In this document: piece by piece, positions 25,552-33,304 of the stretch
Numbering within the stretch: the stretch's first letter is position 1
How the letters are laid out: each line of letters begins with the position of its first letter
Origin: a virus
Virus record (IMG/VR): IMGVR_UViG_3300027704_003263
Span: 1 to 47,967 of that record
DNA: 47,967 nucleotides
Strand: one strand, 5' to 3'
Notes under the pieces: generated by a model
The model's input: the letters and a program-made list of their open reading frames with translations, nothing else
What the model was told of the DNA's origin: nothing
Databases searched by the model: none
Made by a program: the position numbers and the translations under genes

Positions 25552-26262
25552 ATGGAAAAAAGTAAATTACAATCATTTATCAATCGTTATTATCTTGCAG
25601 GTAATTGCGAAGCGGTAATATTAAAAGAAAATGAAACAGGGGTAGGTTGCGAACTTATCGACATGGATCAAACTGTGGTTGGGAAACTGCAATGGAAAAC
25701 GACTCCTTTTATGAAAGGAGAATTGGGAATCAATCATACTGGAGCATTGATGAAAATGTTGTCTGCACTTGGCGAAAACATCAATATTGATGTGCAAGAT
25801 GCTGCCGGTAAAAACTATGCTATGAAGATTAGTGAAGGAAGCACTAGAGCAACCTTTATGTTAGCAGACACAACCGTTATCCCTGCAGTTCCCGCTATCA
25901 ATGCTGAACCACCATATGAAGTAACACTTCCAATAGACGATGAATTCATTAGTAAATTTATTAAAGCAAAGAATGCACTACCAGATGCTAAGAATTTTGC
26001 AGTGCAAGTAGTTAGTGGTGCAATTAAGTTTATTATTAATTATACAACCGTTAACTCCGACAATATTACATTTGATGTAGGTATGACAGATGTTGCAGAT
26101 TTAGAACCAATATGTTTTAGCGCTGATAAACTTAAAGAAGTATTAGTTGCAAATAAAGGCGATAAAGGTACAATGCATGTATCAAGTCATGGTTTGTCTA
26201 GAATAGATTTTAGCGGTCCAGATTTTGAATCACAGTATTGGTTAGTACAATTACAAAATTAA
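25552..26262 (+). CDS. 45: Sliding clamp (gp45-like)
   Basis: A 236-residue protein (T4 gp45: 228). Two similar halves are visible, with the joint near residue 115; the second half has YEVTLPIDDEFISKFIKAKNAL, the first MKMLSALGENINIDVQDA. The protein ends in a hydrophobic strand, SQYWLVQLQN. It forms a ring that holds the polymerase on DNA and, in T4, activates late transcription. The clamp-loader genes gp44 and gp62 follow after the dUTPase gene. Confidence 0.85.
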   Translation: MEKSKLQSFINRYYLAGNCEAVILKENETGVGCELIDMDQTVVGKLQWKTTPFMKGELGINHTGALMKMLSALGENINIDVQDAAGKNYAMKISEGSTRATFMLADTTVIPAVPAINAEPPYEVTLPIDDEFISKFIKAKNALPDAKNFAVQVVSGAIKFIINYTTVNSDNITFDVGMTDVADLEPICFSADKLKEVLVANKGDKGTMHVSSHGLSRIDFSGPDFESQYWLVQLQN

Positions 26263-26263
26263 T

Positions 26264-26698
26264 ATGAATATTAACGTACTAACAACATCGAATTTTAAAC
26301 TTCCACAATATGAATCGCCCCAAGCAGCAGGTTGCGATGTGTTGTGTAATGCAAAGTATGACACTGAAATACCACCGGGTGGCACAGCATTAATTCCAAC
26401 CGGCTTATTTGTAGAAGTTCCAGTTGGGTATGAAATACAAGTAAGACCTAGAAGTGGGTTAGCTTTAAAGAAAAGCGTAACAGTATTAAATAGTCCAGGT
26501 ACCATCGATGCAGATTATCGGGGAGAAATTGGAGTAATTTTGATTAATCATGGTCATAAGTTTTTTGTAGTAAAAACCGGTGATAGAATAGCTCAATTAG
26601 TATTAAATAAAGTAGAACAAATAGAATGGAGTCCAGCAAATATACTCACCGGGACTAAACGAGGTGATAATGGATTCGGATCAACAGGTAATAAATAA
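26264..26698 (+). CDS. dut: dUTPase
   Basis: A 144-residue trimeric dUTPase with all five motifs: AAGCDVLC (21-28), RPRSGLALK (61-69), NSPGTIDADYRGEIGV (76-91), GDRIAQLVL (106-114) and GFGSTG (137-142). It breaks down dUTP to dUMP, lowering uracil in DNA and feeding thymidine synthesis. It starts 1 base after the clamp stop and precedes the gp44 start by 3 bases. Confidence 0.95.
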   Translation: MNINVLTTSNFKLPQYESPQAAGCDVLCNAKYDTEIPPGGTALIPTGLFVEVPVGYEIQVRPRSGLALKKSVTVLNSPGTIDADYRGEIGVILINHGHKFFVVKTGDRIAQLVLNKVEQIEWSPANILTGTKRGDNGFGSTGNK

Positions 26699-26701
26699 AT
26701 T

Positions 26702-27628
26702 ATGTTTGGAGTAACAGAAAATACACTATGGGTAGAATCCTTCCGCCCGGATACAATGGATGGATATATTGGTAATGAGCATATTATTGACAAAGTCAAG
26801 ATATTCATTAAGAATGGTGATGTGCCACATTTATTATTTTATGGTCCAGCTGGAACAGGTAAGACAACATTAGCCAAGATAATTGCTGGTAGTGTAGACG
26901 CCGATGTTATGTATATTAATGCATCAGACGAAAACTCTGTTGATGCTGTACGAGATAAGATAAAGCGATATGCTTCAACGGTAGGATTTAAACGATGGAA
27001 GATTGTAATATTAGACGAAGCTGATTACTTGACACCAAATGCTCAAGCGGCACTTCGCAACTTAATGGAGACATATAGTAAAACTACTCGTTTCATATTA
27101 ACATGTAATTATGTAGAAAAGATTATTGATCCAATTCAGAGTAGATGTCAGACATTTGCAATAACACCGCCCAATAAAACGGATGTAGCAAAACGATTAG
27201 TTACTGTGTTAGAAGAAAAGAGTGTAACTTATGACGTTCAGGATATAGCAGCAATTATCAATGCATCATATCCAGATATAAGAAGAGCCATTAATGCAGC
27301 ACAAGCCTCCGTTGTTGATGGTGTGTTACAATTAGACAAAGCAAGTGCTATTCAAGCAAATTATATGACTGAGGTGTTGGAAATGCTTAGAAATGCTAAA
27401 GACAAAAAAGCAACATTTAACAAGATTCGAAAGTGTATTGCCGATAGTAAAGTTAGAGACTTTACTCCATTATATACATTTTTATATGACAATCTTGAAG
27501 AATTTGCTACAGGTCATATTGCATCGATTATTTTGATAATAGCAGAAGCCCAATTTAAAGACGTAACCGTAGTAGACAAGGAAATAAACATAATGGCTAT
27601 GTTTGTTAATATCATGAATGAATTATAA
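26702..27628 (+). CDS. 44: Clamp loader ATPase subunit (gp44-like)
   Basis: A 308-residue AAA+ protein (T4 gp44: 319). Walker A GPAGTGKT (48-55), Walker B VILDEAD (102-108), and the SRC motif at 147-149 in QSRCQTF show a clamp loader. LWVESFRPDTMDGYIG at the start is the typical N-terminal motif. It opens the gp45 clamp and loads it on DNA with gp62, encoded 217 bases downstream. The gene order (45, dut, 44, small, 62) differs from T4. Confidence 0.93.
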   Translation: MFGVTENTLWVESFRPDTMDGYIGNEHIIDKVKIFIKNGDVPHLLFYGPAGTGKTTLAKIIAGSVDADVMYINASDENSVDAVRDKIKRYASTVGFKRWKIVILDEADYLTPNAQAALRNLMETYSKTTRFILTCNYVEKIIDPIQSRCQTFAITPPNKTDVAKRLVTVLEEKSVTYDVQDIAAIINASYPDIRRAINAAQASVVDGVLQLDKASAIQANYMTEVLEMLRNAKDKKATFNKIRKCIADSKVRDFTPLYTFLYDNLEEFATGHIASIILIIAEAQFKDVTVVDKEINIMAMFVNIMNEL

Positions 27629-27630
27629 TT

Positions 27631-27846
27631 ATGGCAGAAAAAATATTAAAAGGAACAATTACGCTTGTTTTTAAAACTAGTAATCGTAGCAATGCAAAGA
27701 CTAAAATTAAAACATATAAAAAGAAAAGCATTGACGACATATTAACAGCAAAAAAGTTAGTCGGGATTCCAGACAACGCTATAATATTAGAAATGGGAAT
27801 GGGGCATGACTTTGAGGCAAGATGGCGAAAAAAATATAAACTATAA
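27631..27846 (+). CDS. Small basic protein, unknown
   Basis: A 71-residue protein between the two clamp-loader genes. It is Lys-rich (TSNRSNAKTKIKTYKKKSIDD) with a strand-helix pattern and ends with RWRKKYKL. No known motif. The tight packing (2 bases after gp44, overlapping gp62 by 1 base) supports a real gene. A role with the clamp loader or in regulation of translation is possible by position only. Confidence 0.6.
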   Translation: MAEKILKGTITLVFKTSNRSNAKTKIKTYKKKSIDDILTAKKLVGIPDNAIILEMGMGHDFEARWRKKYKL

Positions 27847-28277
27847 TGGCAACAATATTTGATTTTATCGGAGGTATAACAAGCAACAAGAAAGCTTGGG
27901 ACAAATGGACAGATGTAGAACAGAAGAAGTTCTCTCCATTTATTGTGAATCGTTGGCTATCAATGCGAATGGAGCTAACCGACTTGGTTAATGAATTACA
28001 ATGTTATACTATAGGACAACTTAAACCTAGAGATACATATAAGTTATATCACGATCTTCTTCCTAATAATAAAGCATTTGCAAAATACGTTAAAGGTAAA
28101 AAGTCTGACAAGTATGACGTTAAACTAATCGAACAATTAGCAGAACATTATCAGATAAGCAAAAGTGAAGCTACTGAATATTTAGAATTATTGAATAAAT
28201 CAGCCTGCGATCGTATACTGTCATTGTATGGGTATACTGACGCAGAGAAGAAAAAAATGTTAAAAGGAATAAAATAA
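27846..28277 (+). CDS. 62: Clamp loader small subunit (gp62-like)
   Basis: A 143-residue helical protein. It starts MATIFDFIGGITSNKKAWDKW and has FSPFIVNRWLSMRMELTDLVNELQ, a pattern of the phage gp62 family in T4-like phages. It lies after gp44, as expected for the small clamp-loader subunit, which joins the gp44 tetramer. T4 gp62 is 187 residues, so this is a shorter version. Function rests on position and this N-terminal pattern. Confidence 0.7.
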   Translation: MATIFDFIGGITSNKKAWDKWTDVEQKKFSPFIVNRWLSMRMELTDLVNELQCYTIGQLKPRDTYKLYHDLLPNNKAFAKYVKGKKSDKYDVKLIEQLAEHYQISKSEATEYLELLNKSACDRILSLYGYTDAEKKKMLKGIK

Positions 28278-28493
28278 ATGTTTATAAATTTAGATGGTGA
28301 AACAATACACACCCAGCAACACTATACTGGCAAAGACAGTTTATATAAATTTGCAACCGAATGGGAACTTAATGCTTATGAATTTGACATACTTAAACGC
28401 ATTGTAAGATGTCGCCGAAAAGGTAACTTCGAACAAGACTTGGAAAAAACAAAAGATGTGATTAATATATATCTAAAAGAATTTGGTATATAG
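28278..28493 (+). CDS. Small protein, possible DUF3310-like
   Basis: A 71-residue protein. ELNAYEFDILKRIVRCRRKGNFEQDLEKTKDVIN resembles the core of the phage DUF3310 family (x-N-x-I-K-Y-I-x-R-x-x-K-x-x-x-x-D-L-x-K-A). Start directly follows gp62 stop. Little else can be said; the family's role is unknown to me, and the match is partial. It is the last gene before a promoter. Confidence 0.5.
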   Translation: MFINLDGETIHTQQHYTGKDSLYKFATEWELNAYEFDILKRIVRCRRKGNFEQDLEKTKDVINIYLKEFGI

Positions 28494-28511
28494 TAATAAT
28501 TTCATTATATT
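28483..28511 (+). promoter_or_regulatory. Sigma70-type promoter before the nuclease/SLOG/glycan operon
   Basis: TTGGTA at 28483-28488, a 17-base spacer, TATATT at 28506-28511. Transcription should start near 28518, about 12 bases before the ATG at 28530; there is no Shine-Dalgarno. The -35 overlaps the end of the previous gene. Confidence 0.5.
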
Positions 28512-28529
28512 ATATATAAATTACGCTAT

Positions 28530-29492
28530 ATGAGTAAAGAAAGTATTAACTATATTAGTCCAGTATATAAATTAGCAGTACGAGACCCTAAGTCGGTACC
28601 TCGAAGAATATCATATTCACAATGGAGTATGTATGAGCGATGTCCATTAAATTGGAAACTTGCATATATAGACGGATTAGCTCCATTTACATCATCTATA
28701 GAAACAGTATTTGGTACTGCATTTCATGAGACAATGCAACACTTCTTAACAGTATTATATACAGACTCCGTTAAAACGGCAGATGCTATTGATTTATCGG
28801 CTTTGTTAATGGATAATATTAAGAAAGAATATAGCAAATGTGTTGCTGAAAAAGACGGCGAGCATTTTTCCAACCCATTACAATTAACAGAATATCACGA
28901 AGATGGTGTTGCTATATTAGAATGGTTCAAGAAGCGACGCGGTCAATACTTTTCAAGTCGAGATTATGAATTGTTAGGTATTGAAATGGAACTATGTACA
29001 CAAGCATCTTCAAAGAATCAATCAGTATATTGGTATGGATTCATGGATTTAGTTATACGACATAAGCCTACAAATACGATAGAAATAATTGACATCAAAA
29101 CAAGCAGAATGGGTTGGAATAAATATCAAAAAGCCGACCCATTAAAATCAGCTCAGTTAGTAACATATAAAACTTACTTTTCAGAACAATATGGAATTCC
29201 AAAAGAAAATATCAATGTAGAGTTTTTTATAGTTAAACGAAAATTAATTGAAAACTCAATGTTTCCACAAAAGCGAGTTCAACAACATAGACCATCATCT
29301 GGAACTGTAACACAAAAGAAAGTGCAAAAACTAATTGATGAATTTGTTGAAGAGTGCTTTGATGTTGACGGCAATAAAAACGAAGAACGCAAATATTTAG
29401 CAATTGCCGGTAAAGGAGCTAAACACTGTAAATGGTGTGTATTCAAAACCGATTATGCTAATTGTCCTAAAGAAAACCGAATTAAAGAATAA
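28530..29492 (+). CDS. PD-(D/E)XK nuclease with likely Fe-S cluster (Cas4/AddB type)
   Basis: A 320-residue protein. GTAFHE (62-67) is the His-Glu motif, WYGFMDLVI gives D173, and IIDIKTS (D188, K190) is the core of a RecB/Cas4-family nuclease. Four cysteines have the Cas4/AddB spacing: C38 (YERCPLNWKL) near the N-terminus, then C300, C303 and C312 (HCKWCVFKTDYANC) at the end, where these enzymes hold a 4Fe-4S cluster. Such nucleases process DNA ends in recombination. A SLOG-like gene follows with overlap. In T4-like phages this role is often played by gp46/47, which are not in this window. Confidence 0.8.
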   Translation: MSKESINYISPVYKLAVRDPKSVPRRISYSQWSMYERCPLNWKLAYIDGLAPFTSSIETVFGTAFHETMQHFLTVLYTDSVKTADAIDLSALLMDNIKKEYSKCVAEKDGEHFSNPLQLTEYHEDGVAILEWFKKRRGQYFSSRDYELLGIEMELCTQASSKNQSVYWYGFMDLVIRHKPTNTIEIIDIKTSRMGWNKYQKADPLKSAQLVTYKTYFSEQYGIPKENINVEFFIVKRKLIENSMFPQKRVQQHRPSSGTVTQKKVQKLIDEFVEECFDVDGNKNEERKYLAIAGKGAKHCKWCVFKTDYANCPKENRIKE

Positions 29493-29890
29493 TGAACGTT
29501 GCAATTATAGGAAATAAAGATTGGCAGAATAGACGTAAAGTTCAAGAAGCGTTACAACAATTAAAAACCAAATACGACAATGTAACTATAGTAGGTGCCG
29601 GAGGAAGTGAAGGTGCTAATCATATGGTTAGAAAATATGCATTGGAATTTGGAATGAGTTACACTGAATATAATCCGTCATATTCAGGATACAATCTATA
29701 TTCGGCAATGCCAAAGACATATTATGGTAAATCATATCATTTCAGTCAATTACATCACAGAATGAAACTTATTGCAGAAAATTGTGATTACATGATAATC
29801 ATGACTAATGAAGATGCGATGGATCCTTTTTTAAAAACAGCATACAGTAATGTTAACAAACAAAAAAAGCCGGTAGTTTTACTTGGTTGA
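29492..29890 (+). CDS. SLOG/YspA-like nucleotide-binding protein
   Basis: A 132-residue protein. It starts MNVAIIGNKDW and later has TIVGAGGSEGANHMVRKYALEFG and YMIIMTNEDAMD, the Rossmann-like layout of the SLOG superfamily (YspA/DUF2493-type). Family members bind nucleotide or base derivatives in some systems. It overlaps the nuclease gene by one base, suggesting joint expression. The biochemical role is unknown. Confidence 0.6.
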   Translation: MNVAIIGNKDWQNRRKVQEALQQLKTKYDNVTIVGAGGSEGANHMVRKYALEFGMSYTEYNPSYSGYNLYSAMPKTYYGKSYHFSQLHHRMKLIAENCDYMIIMTNEDAMDPFLKTAYSNVNKQKKPVVLLG

Positions 29891-29920
29891 TATATTTATA
29901 TAAAAGTTATAAGGAGAAGA

Positions 29921-31390
29921 ATGAAGTTACCAAAGCTACAACCCGTAGACATCAACAAAAAAACAAAAAAGAAAATCTTATTATTATCCGATGATTTCCG
30001 ATTACCAAGTGGTATTGGAACTATTAGTCGAGAAATTATATTGAAAACGGTACACCATTATGATTGGGTACAATTAGGAGCAGCATTAAACCATCCTGAA
30101 CACGGTAAAGGTCAAGACGTATCACAACAGATACAACAAGAGACTGGTATCATGGATGCCGACGTTAAAGTTATTCCGTGGACTGGTTATGGCGATCGTA
30201 ATGTGTTATTCTCAATATTAAATCAAGAAAAGCCCGATGCCATATTACATTTTACCGATCCTAGATATTGGGGCTGGTTATATGCATTAGAGCATGAAAT
30301 TAAAACCACATATGGTATACCTATTGCATATTATTCAATATGGGATGACCTACCCTATCCAATGTGGAACGCCCCATTTTACGGCAGTTGTGATATGATT
30401 ATGGGAATCAGTAAGCAGTCAGACAATATACATAGAGAAGTGCTTAAACAGAATGGATTTGAGGTATATGACCACGATTCAAAAGAAAAAGACAATGGTG
30501 GTATAATCACCGGCTATGTTCCCCACGGATTAGACGAAAATGTATATACACCATTAGATCGAAATAAACCTGAATATCGAAATATGCATAAGCAGATAAA
30601 AGAAGATAATGGTGCAGACTTTGTAGTATTTTGGAATAACAGAAATATAAGGAGAAAACAGCCAGGTGATGTGATACTTGCATTTAAAATGTTTAACGAC
30701 AAGTTAACCCCGGAGCAACGTAGTAAAACCATGCTTCTAATGCATACCACACCAGCAGATGCAAATGGTACTGATTTAAGAGCAGTAGCAAAAAACGTTG
30801 CTCCAGATTGTAAAGTAGTATTTTCAGAAGCTAAACTTTCTATACAAGATCTTAATGCAATGTACAATGTAGTAGATGTAGTTGTGAATATTGCTAGCAA
30901 CGAAGGTTGGGGACTTAGTAGTACAGAAGCAATGCTATCAGGAACTCCTATTATAAACAATGTAACCGGAGGCCTTCAGGACCAATGTATGTTCACAGAT
31001 GATGACGGAGAGTGGATTAAATTTGATGGAGAATTTTCATCGAATCATATGGGTAAATTTAAAACTCATGGCAGATGGGCTAAACCAGTATTTCCAAGCA
31101 ATAGATCATTACAAGGTTCTCCACAAACGCCATATATATTTGACGATCGATGTCGACCAGAAGACGTAGCAGACGCTATAACTGAATGGTATGAATCTCC
31201 ACCAAAGTTTCGTCAGCTATGTGGAATACAAGGCCGACAATTTTGTTTAGATAATGGCTTGACGGCAAAGCAAATGGGCAATAAAATGATTGAAATGTTG
31301 GATTTATTAACAAGCCGCCCCGTTGCCAGACCAAGATATACATTTGATAAAGTTGAAGAAAAAAAATATAAAAACATAGGAATAGCATAA
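29921..31390 (+). CDS. Glycosyltransferase, GT4-like
   Basis: A 489-residue protein. ILLLSDDFRLPSGIGTISREI begins the first Rossmann domain, and NIASNEGWGLSSTEAMLSGTPIINNVTGG is the GT4 nucleotide-sugar binding site with the E-x7-E motif. PRYWGWLYALEHE lies in the first half. The length fits the GT-B fold. It moves a sugar from a nucleotide donor; donor and acceptor are unknown. The ATG has AAGGAG 6 bases upstream. First of the glycan cluster. The Lys-rich end (KVEEKKYKN) has no known role. Confidence 0.82.
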   Translation: MKLPKLQPVDINKKTKKKILLLSDDFRLPSGIGTISREIILKTVHHYDWVQLGAALNHPEHGKGQDVSQQIQQETGIMDADVKVIPWTGYGDRNVLFSILNQEKPDAILHFTDPRYWGWLYALEHEIKTTYGIPIAYYSIWDDLPYPMWNAPFYGSCDMIMGISKQSDNIHREVLKQNGFEVYDHDSKEKDNGGIITGYVPHGLDENVYTPLDRNKPEYRNMHKQIKEDNGADFVVFWNNRNIRRKQPGDVILAFKMFNDKLTPEQRSKTMLLMHTTPADANGTDLRAVAKNVAPDCKVVFSEAKLSIQDLNAMYNVVDVVVNIASNEGWGLSSTEAMLSGTPIINNVTGGLQDQCMFTDDDGEWIKFDGEFSSNHMGKFKTHGRWAKPVFPSNRSLQGSPQTPYIFDDRCRPEDVADAITEWYESPPKFRQLCGIQGRQFCLDNGLTAKQMGNKMIEMLDLLTSRPVARPRYTFDKVEEKKYKNIGIA

Positions 31391-32646
31391 TGAGAAAAGT
31401 AGTTATATCATCACCAGTAATAACACAATCGGGTTACGGACACCACGCGCGGGAAGTTATCAAACAATTTATGGACAAGAAACAAGATGATTGGGATATT
31501 CATTTACTTTCAATGCCTTGGGGTAATACGCCATTTACATATCCTATACCAACGGAATGGAAACAAAAGTTCATAGGATTACCATTACAAACTAAACCAG
31601 ATGTCTGGGTACAAATAACAGTTCCTAATGAATTTCAAGCTGTTGGCGAATACAATATAGGAGTAACTGCCGGCACTGAAGGTAGTATTTGTAATCCAGA
31701 ATGGATTGACCGAATCAATCAAATGCAAATAACCATTGTCCCAAGTCAATTCACAAAGAAAACATTTGAAGATACTGCAGAAAAGCATGGTAAAACTATA
31801 ACTACCAATTTACAGGTAATATCTGAATATTTTGATGATACAATCTATAATAGTAACAATGTAACTACTAAGGTACCTGCATTAGAAACAATTATAGAAA
31901 AAGAAGCATTCTTAATGTGTGGACATTGGTTGTCTGGACAATTAGGAGAAGACCGTAAAAATATTAGCGGTGCATTGCATTGTTTCTTTAAAACATTTAA
32001 AGACAAAAAAACTAAGCCGGCTCTAGTGATGAAAACAAGTGGAGCTACATATAGTGTAACCGATCGCTGGGAGATTGAAAATAAAATCAACCAAATCCGG
32101 GACATGTTCGGATCTGAAAAACATAAGCTTCCTAATGTGTATTTACTTCATGGTGATTTAACAAATGCGGAAATGAATGCATTATACAATCACAACAAAA
32201 TTAAAGCAATGATTAGTTTTACAAAAGCCGAAGGATTTGGAAGACCATTGTTAGAATTTGCAACAACTGGTAAACCTATTATTGCTCCACATTATTCTGG
32301 CCAAGTAGACTTCTTAAAAAAGGAATTCATATGTGCATTACCAGGAACCATGACTGATATACATGAGTCTGCAGCAAATGACTTTTTACTTAAAGAATCA
32401 CAATGGTTTACTGTTGATTATGGGTATGCTAGTAAAATGTTAATAGACGTTCTTAAGAATTATAAGAACTGGAAACAATTGGCTACTCGTCAACGATATT
32501 TTGTTAATAGCAATTTTACGGAGACCGCTGTATCTAAACAATATGATATTCTATTAGACCTAATTGATGCCGGTACCGAGTCAATACCTAAACAAGTAGA
32601 GTTGAAATTACCTAAATTAAAACTACCAAAACTTCAGAAAGTATAA
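31390..32646 (+). CDS. Glycosyltransferase (GT-B like)
   Basis: A 418-residue protein. VVISSPVITQSGYGHHAREVI at the start and MISFTKAEGFGRPLLEFATTGKPIIAPHYSGQVDFL in the C-terminal half show a GT-B glycosyltransferase with an EGFGRPLLE donor site. The tail carries three repeats of the type LPKLKLPKL (residues 406-416), a Lys/Pro-rich end. The start overlaps the previous stop by one base (TAATG). A promoter lies after its stop. Confidence 0.75.
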   Translation: MRKVVISSPVITQSGYGHHAREVIKQFMDKKQDDWDIHLLSMPWGNTPFTYPIPTEWKQKFIGLPLQTKPDVWVQITVPNEFQAVGEYNIGVTAGTEGSICNPEWIDRINQMQITIVPSQFTKKTFEDTAEKHGKTITTNLQVISEYFDDTIYNSNNVTTKVPALETIIEKEAFLMCGHWLSGQLGEDRKNISGALHCFFKTFKDKKTKPALVMKTSGATYSVTDRWEIENKINQIRDMFGSEKHKLPNVYLLHGDLTNAEMNALYNHNKIKAMISFTKAEGFGRPLLEFATTGKPIIAPHYSGQVDFLKKEFICALPGTMTDIHESAANDFLLKESQWFTVDYGYASKMLIDVLKNYKNWKQLATRQRYFVNSNFTETAVSKQYDILLDLIDAGTESIPKQVELKLPKLKLPKLQKV

Positions 32647-32675
32647 TTGGATTTTTAATATAAATTAATTATAAT
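32647..32675 (+). promoter_or_regulatory. Sigma70-type promoter before GT2 genes
   Basis: TTGGAT at 32647-32652, a 17-base spacer, TATAAT at 32670-32675. Transcription should start near 32682, and the ATG is at 32684, so the message is almost leaderless. No Shine-Dalgarno. Confidence 0.65.
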
Positions 32676-32683
32676 ATAAATAA

Positions 32684-33304
32684 ATGAAAATAAGTTACGC
32701 CATAACAGTCTGCAATGAGTTTGTAGAGATACAACGTTTAGTTAATTTTCTAATTGCCAATAAACGACATCAAGATGAAATTGTAATTCAATTTGATAGT
32801 AAAAATGGAGATCCGGAAATAGAAGCATATTTACGAACACATTCCATTAATGGCGAATTCAATTGGCATTTCTATGAATTTCAAGGAGATTTTTCACATA
32901 TGAAGAATCGGTTAACTGATATGTGTAAAGGTGATTACATTTATCAAATTGATGCCGACGAAATGCCTTCGACATATGTTTTAGATATGTTACCGGAAGT
33001 TCTACAACATAATTCAGTAGATGTGCTTAAAGTACCTAGGATTAACACTGTAGAAGGAATTACTCCAGAACATATTGAAACTTGGAAGTGGGGTGTTAAT
33101 GAACATGGGTGGATTAATTTTCCAGACTTTCAATGGCGCATCTATAAGAACAATGGCAAAATTAAATGGGTAAATCGAGTTCATGAAGTGCTCGAAGGTT
33201 ATAAGACAATGTCATATCTTCCAACTGAAATGGAATGGTGTTTAGTTCACAATAAAACCATAAAGAAACAAGAACAGCAAAATAAATTATACGAGGAGTT
33301 ATAA
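32684..33304 (+). CDS. Family 2-like glycosyltransferase
   Basis: A 206-residue protein. ISYAITVCNEFVEIQRLVNFLI is the first strand and helix of a GT2/GT-A domain, IYQIDADEMP gives the D-x-D type metal site near residue 90, and NGKIKWVNRVHEVLEG is typical of the C-terminal part of this group. It is at the short end for GT2. It starts at a predicted leaderless promoter and ends directly at the next ATG. Confidence 0.72.
   Translation: MKISYAITVCNEFVEIQRLVNFLIANKRHQDEIVIQFDSKNGDPEIEAYLRTHSINGEFNWHFYEFQGDFSHMKNRLTDMCKGDYIYQIDADEMPSTYVLDMLPEVLQHNSVDVLKVPRINTVEGITPEHIETWKWGVNEHGWINFPDFQWRIYKNNGKIKWVNRVHEVLEGYKTMSYLPTEMEWCLVHNKTIKKQEQQNKLYEEL

Noticed and set aside
26238-26265. TTGGTT with TAATAT before the dUTPase gene as a promoter
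   Set aside because: The -10 would overlap the ATG and the -35 is within codons for Leu-Val of the clamp. Gene spacing shows one operon.
29492-29890. This gene as the missing QueC
   Set aside because: QueC needs a Ser-Gly-Gly-x-Asp-Ser ATP loop and a Cys-rich end. Here the pattern is SLOG-like, with none of these.
32580-32646. LPKLK repeats at the end of the GT at 31390 as a functional repeat array
   Set aside because: Only three short copies in the protein tail, low complexity; also found as a short peptide at the start of the gene at 29921 (MKLPKLQP).
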